A DNA stretch of 64,000 bases from Hymenobacter terrenus (GCF_000972495.1 NZ_LATM01000007.1:124001-188000); one strand, 5' to 3'. Positions 41,719 to 50,471 are shown, counted from the stretch's first letter. Numbers and translations: made by a program. The notes: generated by a model from the letters alone, not told the origin.

Positions 41719-43473
41719 CTACTCGAATAGGGACTTTTTAAACTCCAGCGGGGGCTTGATATTCGATTTGCGGGCCTCAAAATATGCCGCGGCTTCGTCC
41801 ACGGATTTTGTGTTGAACGTCATTTCCTTGGTCAAAAATCCCTTTCTGCCCATCAGCACGCCATAGCGCATGTCGGCGTACCCGTCAGTGTGATGAGCGT
41901 CGGGATTGATGCTGAGCATCACGCCCTGGTCGAGGGCGTAGCGCACCCAGCGCCAGTCGAGGTCGAGGCGCCAGGGGTTGGCGTTGATTTCGATGATGAC
42001 CTGGTGCTGGGCGCAGGCGTCGATGACAGCTTTGTAGTCGATGGGGTAGCCCTGGCGGCGCAACAGCAAGCGGCCGGTGGGGTGGCCCAACATGGTGGTG
42101 TAGGGATTTTCGATGGCGCGCAGCAGGCGCTCGGTGGCCTTGCGCTCGTCCATTTTCAGATTGGAATGCACCGAGGCCACGATGAAATCGAAGCTGGCCA
42201 GCACATCGGGCGCATAGTCGAGCGAACCGTCGCCGAGGATGTCGCTTTCGATGCCTTTGAAAATGCGGAAGGGAGCCAACTCGGCGTTCAGCTTGTCGAT
42301 TTCCTGGTGCTGCTGGCGCACCCGCTCGGCGCTGAGGCCGTTGGCGTAATGAGCGGCCTGGCTGTGGTCGCAAATGCCAAGGTACTCGTAGCCGTGGTCG
42401 CGCAGCCAGGTGGCCATTTCCCGCAGCGTGTGGTTGCCATCCGAATAGGTGCTGTGGTTGTGCAGGGAGCCGCCCAGGTCGCCGTCTTCGAGCAGGCGGG
42501 GCAGCCTTTTCTCAGCAGCGAGGGCAATTTCGCCTAAGCCTTCGCGCAGCTCGGGCACAATGAATTGCAGGCCGGCTTTCTCATACAGCGCCTCTTCCTG
42601 CTGGAATTTCTCGCGCCGCGCCCACTGGCGTAGCGTGGCAGGCGGGCCAAAACTTTCTGGGCCGGGCAGGCCCTCGGTCAGGTGGTTTTCGGCGGCCGAA
42701 TTGAGGAATAATTCGGTCACAAAATTTTCAACCGTGGTCAACAGTACCTCCACCCACACGCCCGATTGGGTGGCCGTGCCCCGCCAGGCAAACGGCCCCG
42801 AGCGGCGCGGGTCGGCGGTGAGGCCGTCCAACGAATTCAGCAGCTCGTGGGCTTTCAATGGCTGGTCGGTAGCGGCCACCAGAACCACCACTTCCACGGT
42901 TTCGAGGCGGCGGCGGATTTCACCGGCGACAGCTACTTTATCGGTTTTCAGAGCGTCGCGCAGGTGGTGGGCCAGGTCGGCGGCCAGTTGCTCGGCCTGC
43001 GGATAGAGGAGTTTGCCCTTGCTTTGGCCGGCGAATTCCAGGGCCTCCAAAATGGATTCCTGGGTCTTTTTGCCGAAACCTTTCAGCTTGCTAACCTGGT
43101 CGTTTTCGGCGGCATCGCGCAGCTGCTCGATGCTCTCAATGCCCAACTCGTGCCACAGGGCCCGGATTTTTTTAGGACCGATGCCTTTGATGCCGAGCAT
43201 TTCGACTACGCCCGGCGGGGTGGCATCGAGCAGACGCTGCAAGTCGGAGAACGTGCCGGTATCGAGCAACTCGGCCACTTTGGCGGCGGCGGTTTTGCTT
43301 AGACCGGTGCGGTCGGGCAGGCCGGAGCGCTCTACTTCCGACACAGGGAAGCTGAGGGCATCGAGAGCGTTGGCCGTGCCTTCGATGGCACGGATTTTAA
43401 AGGGGTTCTCGTCGTGCAGCTCCATCAGCTGGGCGGCCAGCTTGAAGGCGCGGGTCAGGGCGCGGTTATCCAC
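41719..43473 (-). CDS. PolX-type protein: degenerate polymerase beta domain with PHP phosphoesterase
   Basis: 584 residues from a GTG at 43473 (VDNRALTRAFKLAAQLMELH). Residues 1-150 hold the 8-kDa-like and helix-hairpin-helix parts (GIKGIGPKKI, LKGFGKKTQESI). The nucleotidyltransferase region (about 178-300) has lost its catalytic residues: the GSxRR motif reads GEIRRR and the D-x-D position reads VEVVVLV. The C-terminal PHP domain (about 335-565) is intact, with LHNHSTYSDG, GICDHSQAAH, GIESDIL, VASVHSN, GHPTGR and NPDAHHTDG. It therefore probably acts as a 3'-5' exonuclease or AP-type repair nuclease without polymerase activity (inference). Confidence 0.85.
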   Translation of the reverse strand: MDNRALTRAFKLAAQLMELHDENPFKIRAIEGTANALDALSFPVSEVERSGLPDRTGLSKTAAAKVAELLDTGTFSDLQRLLDATPPGVVEMLGIKGIGPKKIRALWHELGIESIEQLRDAAENDQVSKLKGFGKKTQESILEALEFAGQSKGKLLYPQAEQLAADLAHHLRDALKTDKVAVAGEIRRRLETVEVVVLVAATDQPLKAHELLNSLDGLTADPRRSGPFAWRGTATQSGVWVEVLLTTVENFVTELFLNSAAENHLTEGLPGPESFGPPATLRQWARREKFQQEEALYEKAGLQFIVPELREGLGEIALAAEKRLPRLLEDGDLGGSLHNHSTYSDGNHTLREMATWLRDHGYEYLGICDHSQAAHYANGLSAERVRQQHQEIDKLNAELAPFRIFKGIESDILGDGSLDYAPDVLASFDFIVASVHSNLKMDERKATERLLRAIENPYTTMLGHPTGRLLLRRQGYPIDYKAVIDACAQHQVIIEINANPWRLDLDWRWVRYALDQGVMLSINPDAHHTDGYADMRYGVLMGRKGFLTKEMTFNTKSVDEAAAYFEARKSNIKPPLEFKKSLFE

Positions 43474-43613
43474 GGGGCAGGAGTTTTTGTGGGAACGAAT
43501 GTAGCGTATCCGCGTGCTTACGCGGCTGGCGGGCAAATGGCCGGCCGAGCTAAAACCCCGTACCTGCTTGATACGCCTTACCTTTCGGCCCACCCTAATT
43601 TTCGCAGAAATTT

Positions 43614-44024
43614 ATGCTGATGTTGCATTCTGTTGCCCGACTACTACCGTTGTCCCTCCTATTGTTATCTGCCACCTGCCAGCAGCGGCGCCCCGCCAAG
43701 GCCATCCCTATGAAGCAGCTGGAAGGTACTTGGCTTGTGTCGCGCGAGGAAAACAGCGGCGACACGCTCGTGTATCGCCCTAATACTTATACGTTTCCGC
43801 CTTCCCGGGGCCGGACGGGCTTTGCCATCGGGCCGGCCGGCCGCTTCGAGCAGTTCGACATTGCCCCTACTGATGGCTTGGCTGGCCGCTCCGGCACCTG
43901 GACCGCCGAAGGCAATACCCGCCTGCATATCCATATCACAGAAGGCGAGGAGCCCGATTACACCCTGGAAATCATTTCGCTCGACAAAGACAAGCAGGTG
44001 CTAAAAGTGCGGCGTTTGCCCTAA
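43614..44024 (+). CDS. Small putative lipoprotein (lipocalin-like)
   Basis: A 136-residue protein whose signal LLPLSLLLLSATC-QQ ends in a lipobox-like Cys, so it is probably lipidated. The remaining 110 residues start MKQLEGTWLVSREENSGDTL and show alternating strands (TFPPSRGRTGFAIGPAGRF, GTWTAEGNTRLHIHIT, YTLEIISLDKDKQVLKVRRL), the pattern of lipocalin-like DUFs in Bacteroidota. No ligand is known. It starts 140 bp after the polX start on the opposite strand. Confidence 0.65.
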   Translation: MLMLHSVARLLPLSLLLLSATCQQRRPAKAIPMKQLEGTWLVSREENSGDTLVYRPNTYTFPPSRGRTGFAIGPAGRFEQFDIAPTDGLAGRSGTWTAEGNTRLHIHITEGEEPDYTLEIISLDKDKQVLKVRRLP

Positions 44025-44286
44025 CCAGACCATGCAGGACATTTTTGCAAAGATTCAACAACTTTGAAAGTATGCTGGTGGTTCTCCGGTCCGCGTCGTT
44101 CAACTCTGTTCTGGCCTCAAGCGAACCGGAAGCGCAGGGTGAATGTCATGAACACGCTTCTAACAATATAAAGCCTCTTTAAAGCTTTCACCATCCGCCT
44201 GAATTCACTAAGCCTTGGCCGCATTACCGGAGACCGGGGCCTCTTCCTCCATAATTCCAATGCTATTTATACTACCAAGTAGCTCC

Positions 44287-44841
44287 ATGCGGGCCTTCGT
44301 TCTGGGCCTTATTTTAGCCAGCACGAGCCCATCACAAGCGCAACAAGCTGCTGTGACGGCACCTGGCAAAATCACTGCCCCGAATGCGCCTCAGCCTACT
44401 TCACCCGTCGCATCGACACCGCAGGTAGTGCTGCCAGCCTCCGCCGATGGCATGGCTGGCTGGCTGACCGACTTGGGCAAGGCACAGGCACAGGCCAAGG
44501 CCACTAATCGGCCTATTTTGGCCGTTTTCTCGGGCTCGGACTGGTGCAAGCCCTGCATTGTGTACGAACAGGAAGTGTTTGCCAAACCCGAATTTGCGGA
44601 TTATGCAAAAGACCGGCTGATACTAGCGCGCTTCGATTTCCCACGCCAGAAGCGCAACCAGCCCAGCGCTGCGCAGCTTAAACTCAACGAGACGGCGGCA
44701 GCCCAACTCAACCGCGAAGGCGATTTTCCACTGGCCGTCGTGATTGCGCCCGATGGCAAGGTGCTGGCTAAAACCGGCTACATCGCCGGCGGTCCCGCAG
44801 CTTTCGAGGTCTACCTGAAAAAGATAGTACCGACGCTATAG
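44287..44841 (+). CDS. Exported thioredoxin-fold protein
   Basis: A 184-residue protein from the ATG 44287 with the signal peptide MRAFVLGLILASTSPSQAQ, then a Pro/Thr/Ala-rich linker of about 40 residues and a thioredoxin-like domain with redox site FSGSDWCKPCIVYEQEVF (WCKPC) and the cis-Pro region GDFPLAVVIAPDGK. It resembles the DUF255/thioredoxin_7 branch, periplasmic reductases. ATGs further upstream (44215, 44260) would place extra residues before the signal peptide. Confidence 0.78.
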   Translation: MRAFVLGLILASTSPSQAQQAAVTAPGKITAPNAPQPTSPVASTPQVVLPASADGMAGWLTDLGKAQAQAKATNRPILAVFSGSDWCKPCIVYEQEVFAKPEFADYAKDRLILARFDFPRQKRNQPSAAQLKLNETAAAQLNREGDFPLAVVIAPDGKVLAKTGYIAGGPAAFEVYLKKIVPTL

Positions 44842-45010
44842 AACTGCCCCAGCCGAGCAAGCGGAAGACTAACCCTGCTCAGTTGACGTCTACCTGCCTG
44901 GGTATTAAGTTCTTTCCTTCATCTATTACCAGCTCTAACGGAGGTGTTTTCTTTGCAGCACGCTTATAGCGTGTTTGCTATTCACTCCATCGCCCATTCA
45001 CCAACTGCAC

Positions 45011-45421
45011 ATGAAGCATTGGCTTGTTAAATCTGAACCCGAAGCTTATTCCTGGGCCACGTTTGTGCAGGAAGATGGCACGGCCTGGACCGGTGTGCGC
45101 AACTACCAGGCCCGCAACAATCTAAATTTGATGGAACCCGGCGACCTGGTGCTGTTTTACCATAGCGTGAGCGAGAAGGCCGTGGTGGGCATTGCCGAAG
45201 TAGCCGCCACAGCCACGCCCGATGCCACTGCCGAAGTTGGCTCGCCGTGGGTGGCGGTGGCCCTGCGCCCAGTGCAGCCTCTGCCCCAGCCCGTCAGCCT
45301 GGCCCAGCTCAAGGCCGATGTGCGATTGAGTGAGCTCGCTTTACTGCGCCAGTCGCGGCTATCGGTGCTGCCGGTACGGCCCGAGGAGTTCGACGCCGTG
45401 CTGGCACTAGCCACGAAATAA
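45011..45421 (+). CDS. EVE domain protein
   Basis: A 136-residue stand-alone EVE (PUA-like) domain: KHWLVKSEPEAYSWATFVQE, WTGVRNYQARNNLNLMEPGD, VLFYHSVSEKAVVGIAEVAA and RQSRLSVLPVRPEEFDAV. EVE domains bind modified bases in DNA or RNA and occur in modification-dependent restriction enzymes as well as alone. No nuclease gene is adjacent. The ATG at 45011 starts the conserved KHWL segment. Confidence 0.9.
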   Translation: MKHWLVKSEPEAYSWATFVQEDGTAWTGVRNYQARNNLNLMEPGDLVLFYHSVSEKAVVGIAEVAATATPDATAEVGSPWVAVALRPVQPLPQPVSLAQLKADVRLSELALLRQSRLSVLPVRPEEFDAVLALATK

Positions 45422-45527
45422 ACCTTGCTGGCCTAGCACACAAACAAGCAGTTCAGTTGTAACTTTAAAGTAGATACCACTCGTTGGAGCAGGTATCTTC
45501 AAATACTTTATTTTACAGCGCACGGGT

Positions 45528-47123
45528 ATGAAACTCTACTACTTTTCCCTGCTGCTTTCGTTTGGGATGCTGGCCAGCTCGTCGGAGCTGTGCGCACAAA
45601 AGTCCAAGCTGCGTTCCCCACCTGCCAACGCGCCGGTACAAACGGCTCGCACCGAACTACCCCTTGAGAAATACAGCAGCGAAGTGCACGTGCAAGCCCT
45701 GCGCGCCGATAGCACGGTGGTCCTGCTGATAGGCCGCGACCGGCCTCTTTCCAATAAATCCACCTTTGCCTTCCATCAGTATGACCAGGCCTTGCACCTG
45801 CGCCACGAACTACCGCTGGAGGTACCCGATGAGTTCGACTTCACCCGAATGTGCGCCGAGGGAGCCACTGTCTACGCGTTGTTCTCATCGCGTAGCAATA
45901 CCGGGCGGCTCTGGGTAGCAGCCTACAATGGCCGCCTGGGCCAGGTGCGCACCCAGCAGTACGAAACTCGCCTGAGCCGAGAAATAGTGGAACTCAAAGC
46001 CTTGGATGGCCGCCTGTTTGCCACCGTGCTGCTCAACGACCAGTTGCACGTCACGGCGCTGCTCCTCGACGTAGCCACTGGCCAAATGCAGTACCTGCCC
46101 TCCGTCTTCGAGCCGCTGCCCACGCAGCTTACCTTCGTGGCCGATGCTGCCAGCCGCCGCGCCGAATACGTGCTGAGCCAAACCAACGGCCGCAAGTCGC
46201 GCCTGCTGCTCAAGCAGCTCACCGACCGTGGCCAGCTCGTTCGCTCCGAGTTTGTACAGGCCGAGAGCGAGCGCAGCCTCATCACTGCCCAGCTCACCCC
46301 GCCGCAAGACACCACGGCCCGCTTGCTCATGGGCACTTATTCCCTGCGTGGCCTTGACTATGCCCAGGGCCTGTTTGCCACCGACCTGCGCCCCACAACG
46401 GGCACTAACGCCAAGCCGCCACTGCGGTTCTATGATTTCCTGCACCTCAAGCACTTTTTCGACTACCTCAAACCCAGCCGCCAAGCCCGCCTGCGTCAGC
46501 GCACCGCCCGCCGCATTGCCCGCTCGGTGTCGCCCCCACGCTGGCACTACCGATTGTTGCTCCACGAGCTCCTGCCCCAGCCCGATGGTGGCTACGTGCT
46601 AGTAGCCGAAGTATACTATCCTCATTACCGGTATAATAGCTATGGTAGCTATGCCGGGCCCTTCAATAACTTGGGCAACCAGTTTGGGAGCGCGGGCTAT
46701 GGCAATTCCCGCATCTTCGACGGCTACCAAACAACTCACGCGCTGGTGTGTGGCTTCGACCGCTCTGGCACCTTGCTTTGGGACAATGTCTTTGTGGTAG
46801 AAAACCTACGTCGATACGACCTTGAGGAGGCCGTTCGGGTGCAAACCCTCCCCGACAACCGGCTCGTGCTAGCCTACCTCGACGAGGAAAAACTACGTTA
46901 CAAGGTGATAAACCGCACCGAAGCTGCCCCCAACGACCTGCAGGTACTAATCCAAACCGGCTCCGGAGCGGCCGATAACGGCATCGAGCGCACAAGCGAA
47001 ACCTCCCAAGCCGACCTTTTGCCGTGGTATGGCAGCCGATTTGTGGCCACTGGCTACCAGCGCGTACGCGTTGAGCACGGGCCAGACCGGGAGGTGTTTT
47101 TTCTAAACTCAGTGGCTTTCTAA
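45528..47123 (+). CDS. Secreted protein of unknown function (531 aa)
   Basis: A signal peptide (YYFSLLLSFGMLASSSELCA-Q) and then about 510 residues of predicted beta-rich sequence with repeated short strands (VVLLIGRDRPLSNKSTFAFH, LFATVLLNDQLHVTALLLD, YVLVAEVYYPHYRYNSYGSY). A Gly/Asn/Tyr-rich patch lies near residues 365-395 (NNLGNQFGSAGYGNSRIFDG), followed by ALVCGFDRSGTLLWDNVFVV. Comparable long exported proteins occur in Bacteroidota and may form beta-propellers, but I recognise no assigned family. A strong hairpin follows 13 bp after the stop. Confidence 0.6.
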   Translation: MKLYYFSLLLSFGMLASSSELCAQKSKLRSPPANAPVQTARTELPLEKYSSEVHVQALRADSTVVLLIGRDRPLSNKSTFAFHQYDQALHLRHELPLEVPDEFDFTRMCAEGATVYALFSSRSNTGRLWVAAYNGRLGQVRTQQYETRLSREIVELKALDGRLFATVLLNDQLHVTALLLDVATGQMQYLPSVFEPLPTQLTFVADAASRRAEYVLSQTNGRKSRLLLKQLTDRGQLVRSEFVQAESERSLITAQLTPPQDTTARLLMGTYSLRGLDYAQGLFATDLRPTTGTNAKPPLRFYDFLHLKHFFDYLKPSRQARLRQRTARRIARSVSPPRWHYRLLLHELLPQPDGGYVLVAEVYYPHYRYNSYGSYAGPFNNLGNQFGSAGYGNSRIFDGYQTTHALVCGFDRSGTLLWDNVFVVENLRRYDLEEAVRVQTLPDNRLVLAYLDEEKLRYKVINRTEAAPNDLQVLIQTGSGAADNGIERTSETSQADLLPWYGSRFVATGYQRVRVEHGPDREVFFLNSVAF

Positions 47124-47136
47124 GGCTTGCATAGGA

Positions 47137-47193
47137 AGGCATCGAACGACAACTCCCCTCCTTTCCAAGGAGGGGAGTTGTCGTTCGATGCCT
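47137..47193 (+). terminator. 27-bp perfect hairpin after the 531-aa protein gene
   Basis: Arms 47137-47163 and 47167-47193 are exact complements around TCC; the middle contains ACTCCCCTCCTT, also present near 41690-41711. There is no strong T-run, so it may act by structure (mRNA 3'-end protection) rather than as a classical terminator. Confidence 0.55.
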
Positions 47194-47261
47194 AACCAAA
47201 AGGCAACCGTGCCAAAGGCCAGGCGCGTACAACGCACCTATCTTTTTGCCACCTTTGCCTG

Positions 47262-47816
47262 ATGATTACAAAACTTCGTTTCCCCGCCCTCTTTCTGTTT
47301 TTGCTACTGGTAGGCTGCCGCGCTGGCGGGCCTGGCACTCCAGCTCGCACGGTAGCCTCATTTTTCTCCAAGTACGAAGGCCGCGAAGGCTTCAAAACCA
47401 CCGAATGGTCGGCTGATTTGCTCCAGCGGCTCGCGTTGGTGAAGGCCGCCAAGCTCCTCGGCGGCTCCGACCTTACCAATGCCATTACCGGCATCCGCTC
47501 GGCCAAGGTCATCAGCTTCGCCCCTACCACGAGCACGGCGCGTGAGCTAGCCAATCAGGGCCTGCGCCAAGAAGCGGCCGGCATTCTGCAAGGCAATAAG
47601 TACGAGCCTATTTCGGTGGGTTCGACGCTGGGGAACGACTACCAGGTTTCGGTGCGAGCCTCCGGCGACAAGGTTTCGGAATTTGCCGCCACCGGCCAGC
47701 TGCCCGACGCCGCTGATTCGTTCGTGCTGGTTGCAGTCAATGGTAATTTTACCCGCTCACAGGTACAGACCCTGGCCAAATACCTGCCGCAAATCGTGCA
47801 GGCCACAAGTAAATAG
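47262..47816 (+). CDS. DUF4252-like putative lipoprotein
   Basis: A 184-residue protein with lipoprotein signal FPALFLFLLLVGC-RAG. The mature part reads VASFFSKYEGREGFKTTEWS, LTNAITGIRSAKVISFAPTT and ending LPDAADSFVLVAVNGNFTRS plus VQTLAKYLPQIV, the layout of DUF4252 proteins (small Bacteroidota envelope proteins of unknown function). The ATG at 47262 gives an immediate signal sequence. The palindromic element at 47833 follows its stop. Confidence 0.6.
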   Translation: MITKLRFPALFLFLLLVGCRAGGPGTPARTVASFFSKYEGREGFKTTEWSADLLQRLALVKAAKLLGGSDLTNAITGIRSAKVISFAPTTSTARELANQGLRQEAAGILQGNKYEPISVGSTLGNDYQVSVRASGDKVSEFAATGQLPDAADSFVLVAVNGNFTRSQVQTLAKYLPQIVQATSK

Positions 47817-47832
47817 AGCCTAGCATAACGTT

Positions 47833-47945
47833 GCATAGCACAATGTAGCGCGCAGCCTTTGCTGCGTGTTCCCCGCGCCTTTAGAACTATTCCCTGCGAC
47901 GCGGGAGACACGCAGCAAAGGCTGCGCGCTACATTGTGCTATGCT
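47833..47945. repeat. Long palindromic element, CGCAGCCTTTGCTGCG type
   Basis: GCATAGCACAATGTAGCGCG runs into CAGCCTTTGCTGCGTGT, and its near-perfect complement ends at 47945: about 45-nt arms with only a few mismatches and a 20-nt loop. It lies between two convergent genes (DUF4252-like and aminopeptidase P) and is the best-preserved copy of this repeat type here. Confidence 0.75.
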
Positions 47946-47950
47946 CTGTT

Positions 47951-49240
47951 CTACTTCTTCATAAGGGCTTCAATATCCTCCGCTTGTAGCGGGATATCTC
48001 TCATCAAATCCTCATTACCATTGGCGGTGAGGAGAATATCATTCTCCAGGCGAATGCCCAAGCCTTCCTCGGGAATGTAGATACCAGGCTCGCAAGTGTA
48101 CACCATACCAGCTTCGAAGGTGCGGTATTTGTAGCCCACATCGTGCACATCGAGCCCCAGGTAATGGCTGGTGCCGTGCATGAAATATTTTTTATACAGC
48201 GGAGCGGCAGGGTTCTGGTTTTTTACATCCGATGCATTCAACAAGTCAAGCTTGATGAGTTCCTGCTCCATACGCTCGCCCACGGCCTGGTGGTAAGCCT
48301 CGATTTCGCCGCCGGGCACAAGGAGCGTTTTAGCGAAGTTCATCACGCCCAGGACGGCATCGTACACCTGGAGCTGACGCGGGTTAAACTTACCACTGAC
48401 GGGAATGCTACGCGAGAGGTCGGCGGCGTAGTTGGCGTATTCGGCGCCAAAGTCCAGCAGAATCACGTCGCCTTCCTGGCACTGATTGTCGTTGGTGGTG
48501 TAGTGGAGCACGCAGGCGTTTTTGCCGCTGGCCACAATGCTGCCGTAGGCTGGCCCGCGGCTGCGGTTGCGCATGAATTCGTGCACGATTTCGGCCTCAA
48601 TCTCAAACTCCCACACGCCCGGCCTCACGAAGCCCAGCAGCCGCCGAAACGCCTTGCCAGTGATGTCGCAAGCCTGCCGCATCACCCGGATTTCCTCAGG
48701 GCTCTTGATGGCACGCAGGCTATGCAACAGCGGCGCGGCCCGGCGATAAGTATGTAGCGGGTACTGACGCTGAATGGCTTTGATGAAGCGAGCGTCCCGG
48801 GTTTCTACTTCCACCACGGCCCGAATGTGCTCATTGGAGTTCAAATAAACGTTTTCCGCTTCATTCATCAGCGCGGGCAGCACCGATTTAAAGCTGTCGA
48901 GCCACATGATGGTCGGGATGCCCGAATTGGCGCGCGCCTCGTCCTTGGTCAGCTTGTAGCCCTCCCAAATGAGAATGTGCTCGGAAGTTTCTTTCAGAAA
49001 CAGGATTTCGCGGTGGTGCGCCAGCCGCGCATCGGGGAAGAGGACGAGGATGCTTTCTTCCTGATCGACGCCGCTCAGGTAGAACAGGTCATTGTTTTGC
49101 CGGAAGGCCATGGTGCCGTCAGCATTAGTCGGCATCACGTCATTAGCCTGAAAAATAGCCAGTGAAGCCGGGGGCAGCAACTCGCGGAAACGGCGGCGGT
49201 TTTCAATAAAAAGCTCGGGAGCGAGGAGAGCGTAGCGCAT
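47951..49240 (-). CDS. pepP: Aminopeptidase P family metallopeptidase
   Basis: 429 residues from the ATG 49240 (MRYALLAPELFIENRRRFRE). The N-terminal domain (about 1-175) is the creatinase/prolidase-like domain (MAFRQNNDLFYLSGVDQEES). The pita-bread M24 domain carries the two-metal ligands: DVILLDFGAEYANYAADLSR (two Asp), HGTSHYLGLDVHD (His), YTCEPGIYIPEEGLGIRLEN (two Glu). It removes N-terminal residues before proline in the cytoplasm. Length and motifs are normal. Confidence 0.93.
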   Translation of the reverse strand: MRYALLAPELFIENRRRFRELLPPASLAIFQANDVMPTNADGTMAFRQNNDLFYLSGVDQEESILVLFPDARLAHHREILFLKETSEHILIWEGYKLTKDEARANSGIPTIMWLDSFKSVLPALMNEAENVYLNSNEHIRAVVEVETRDARFIKAIQRQYPLHTYRRAAPLLHSLRAIKSPEEIRVMRQACDITGKAFRRLLGFVRPGVWEFEIEAEIVHEFMRNRSRGPAYGSIVASGKNACVLHYTTNDNQCQEGDVILLDFGAEYANYAADLSRSIPVSGKFNPRQLQVYDAVLGVMNFAKTLLVPGGEIEAYHQAVGERMEQELIKLDLLNASDVKNQNPAAPLYKKYFMHGTSHYLGLDVHDVGYKYRTFEAGMVYTCEPGIYIPEEGLGIRLENDILLTANGNEDLMRDIPLQAEDIEALMKK

Positions 49241-49357
49241 AGAAAAGCGTGGTGAGCGAAGAGATGGGAATAGCGTGCAAGTTAGGTTCGAAGGAAGTAG
49301 CACCCACTGCACCGGCTCGACACGGGGCCTCTGGCTTATAACCCATCAGAATTGAGC

Positions 49358-49437
49358 AAGTAGCCTGAAGTCTGGCCAAAGAAAGACCCTTGCCGCTAGT
49401 GGTAAGGGTCTTTCTTTGGCCAGACTTCAGGCTACTT
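49358..49437 (-). terminator. 37-bp-arm hairpin at the end of the Thr-rich protein gene
   Basis: Arms 49358-49394 and 49401-49437 pair with one mismatch around GCTAGT. The inner arm includes the stop codon of the 49436-49810 gene. It is among the longest near-perfect hairpins in the window and lies between two genes on the same strand (the other being pepP). Confidence 0.7.
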
Positions 49438-49810
49438 ACATTTTAGTCTTGGTCGTTTTGACCGTGGTTTTGTTGGCTTTGTAGCGCATGTCGGCCGTGC
49501 CGTTGGCTTTTGCAGGGCCGGTGGAAGTCGTCTTCGTACTACTCATTTTATTGGATGAGTAGCGCATATCCGGCGTACCATCGGCTTTCACTTTGGTACT
49601 AGTCGAGGTTTTGGTTGTGCCCGAAGGCGTCGTCATGGTGCTCGACTTCGTCATGACTTTAGTGCCGGGTGCTTGGGTCTTGCTGGTAGTAGTTTTAGTT
49701 GAGCTGGTGCTCATAGTAGCCGGTGCAGTAGTGGCAGCCGGCGCTTGGGCTAGCGCTAAGGAGCCTCCAAACAGGCTCATAGAAACGAGTAAACTGAAGA
49801 TACGCTTCAT
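49436..49810 (-). CDS. Exported Thr/Ser/Lys-rich low-complexity protein
   Basis: 124 residues from the ATG 49810 with the signal peptide MKRIFSLLVSMSLFGGSLALA-Q. The rest is low complexity (Thr, Ser, Lys, Ala), with the motif K-A-D-G-T-P-D-M-R-Y-S-S-N-K followed 25 residues later by the related K-A-N-G-T-A-D-M-R-Y-K-A-N-K. The GT-DMRY-NK motif recurs in small exported Bacteroidota proteins, function unknown. The Lys content predicts a basic, disordered periplasmic or secreted protein. Confidence 0.65.
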   Translation of the reverse strand: MKRIFSLLVSMSLFGGSLALAQAPAATTAPATMSTSSTKTTTSKTQAPGTKVMTKSSTMTTPSGTTKTSTSTKVKADGTPDMRYSSNKMSSTKTTSTGPAKANGTADMRYKANKTTVKTTKTKM

Positions 49811-50088
49811 ATAGAAAAGGGTGGGAATTAATGGTGAATACATGGGCCTAATACGGAGCTTACATCTACGTAGTTCGCTGATAATGTACATATTTTGCGA
49901 GCATATGTGCAGGTTATTTAATATAGGCAGTGAATAATAGCAGATAGGATACATTCCGATTTATAGTAAAGCTCTCTCAGCAGTTGTTTTTATTTTTAAT
50001 GATTATTTATCATAGTTTTTTCAAAAAATCGTATTCATAACTACTTTAGTGCAGTTTTACTACCCTAACCCCCTTTCAATTCCTTTTA

Positions 50089-50448
50089 ATGAAAAATTTC
50101 TACATCTTGCTAACTGCTGGTGGACTGCTGTTTCTCTCGCAGCACTCGGCCTCTGCCAACCTAAGCGACCCCGCACCGCGCACTGAAAGCCCAGCCGAAG
50201 TTCAGCGCAAAGCCACTGCTGCCGAGCAGACTGCCGCGGCCAGCACCACGAAAAAAACAACATCTCACAGTGCCCACAAATCGAAAGCCAAGTTGCGCCA
50301 CACCCTGCGGGTACTGCTGGGACTAGAGGAAAGGAAGTCCGTGACTTCCCCGGCTCAACTCCGACGGCGGCTACACGCGCGTCAGAGGCACTTGAAGATA
50401 CACGCACGACGGGAATCCCGGGCACGACGTAGCCGCTCGCACGAATAG
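50089..50448 (+). CDS. Exported, strongly basic small protein
   Basis: 119 residues with signal peptide MKNFYILLTAGGLLFLSQHSASA. The middle is Ala/Thr/Ser-rich and the last 55 residues are extremely Arg/Lys/His-rich (RRRLHARQRHLKIHARRES), predicted to be disordered or a single helix that would bind anionic polymers. No family recognised. It sits alone behind an AT-rich 278-bp spacer (49811-50088), which shows no other feature, and ends before a bidirectional terminator. Confidence 0.55.
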   Translation: MKNFYILLTAGGLLFLSQHSASANLSDPAPRTESPAEVQRKATAAEQTAAASTTKKTTSHSAHKSKAKLRHTLRVLLGLEERKSVTSPAQLRRRLHARQRHLKIHARRESRARRSRSHE

Positions 50449-50471
50449 ACATTCTCTGCCTATCGGGCACG

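Noticed and set aside
47240..47257. CCACCTTTG / TATCTTTTTG strings as a promoter for the DUF4252-like gene
   Set aside because: Neither string matches TAnnTTTG properly and the spacing to a TTG is wrong.
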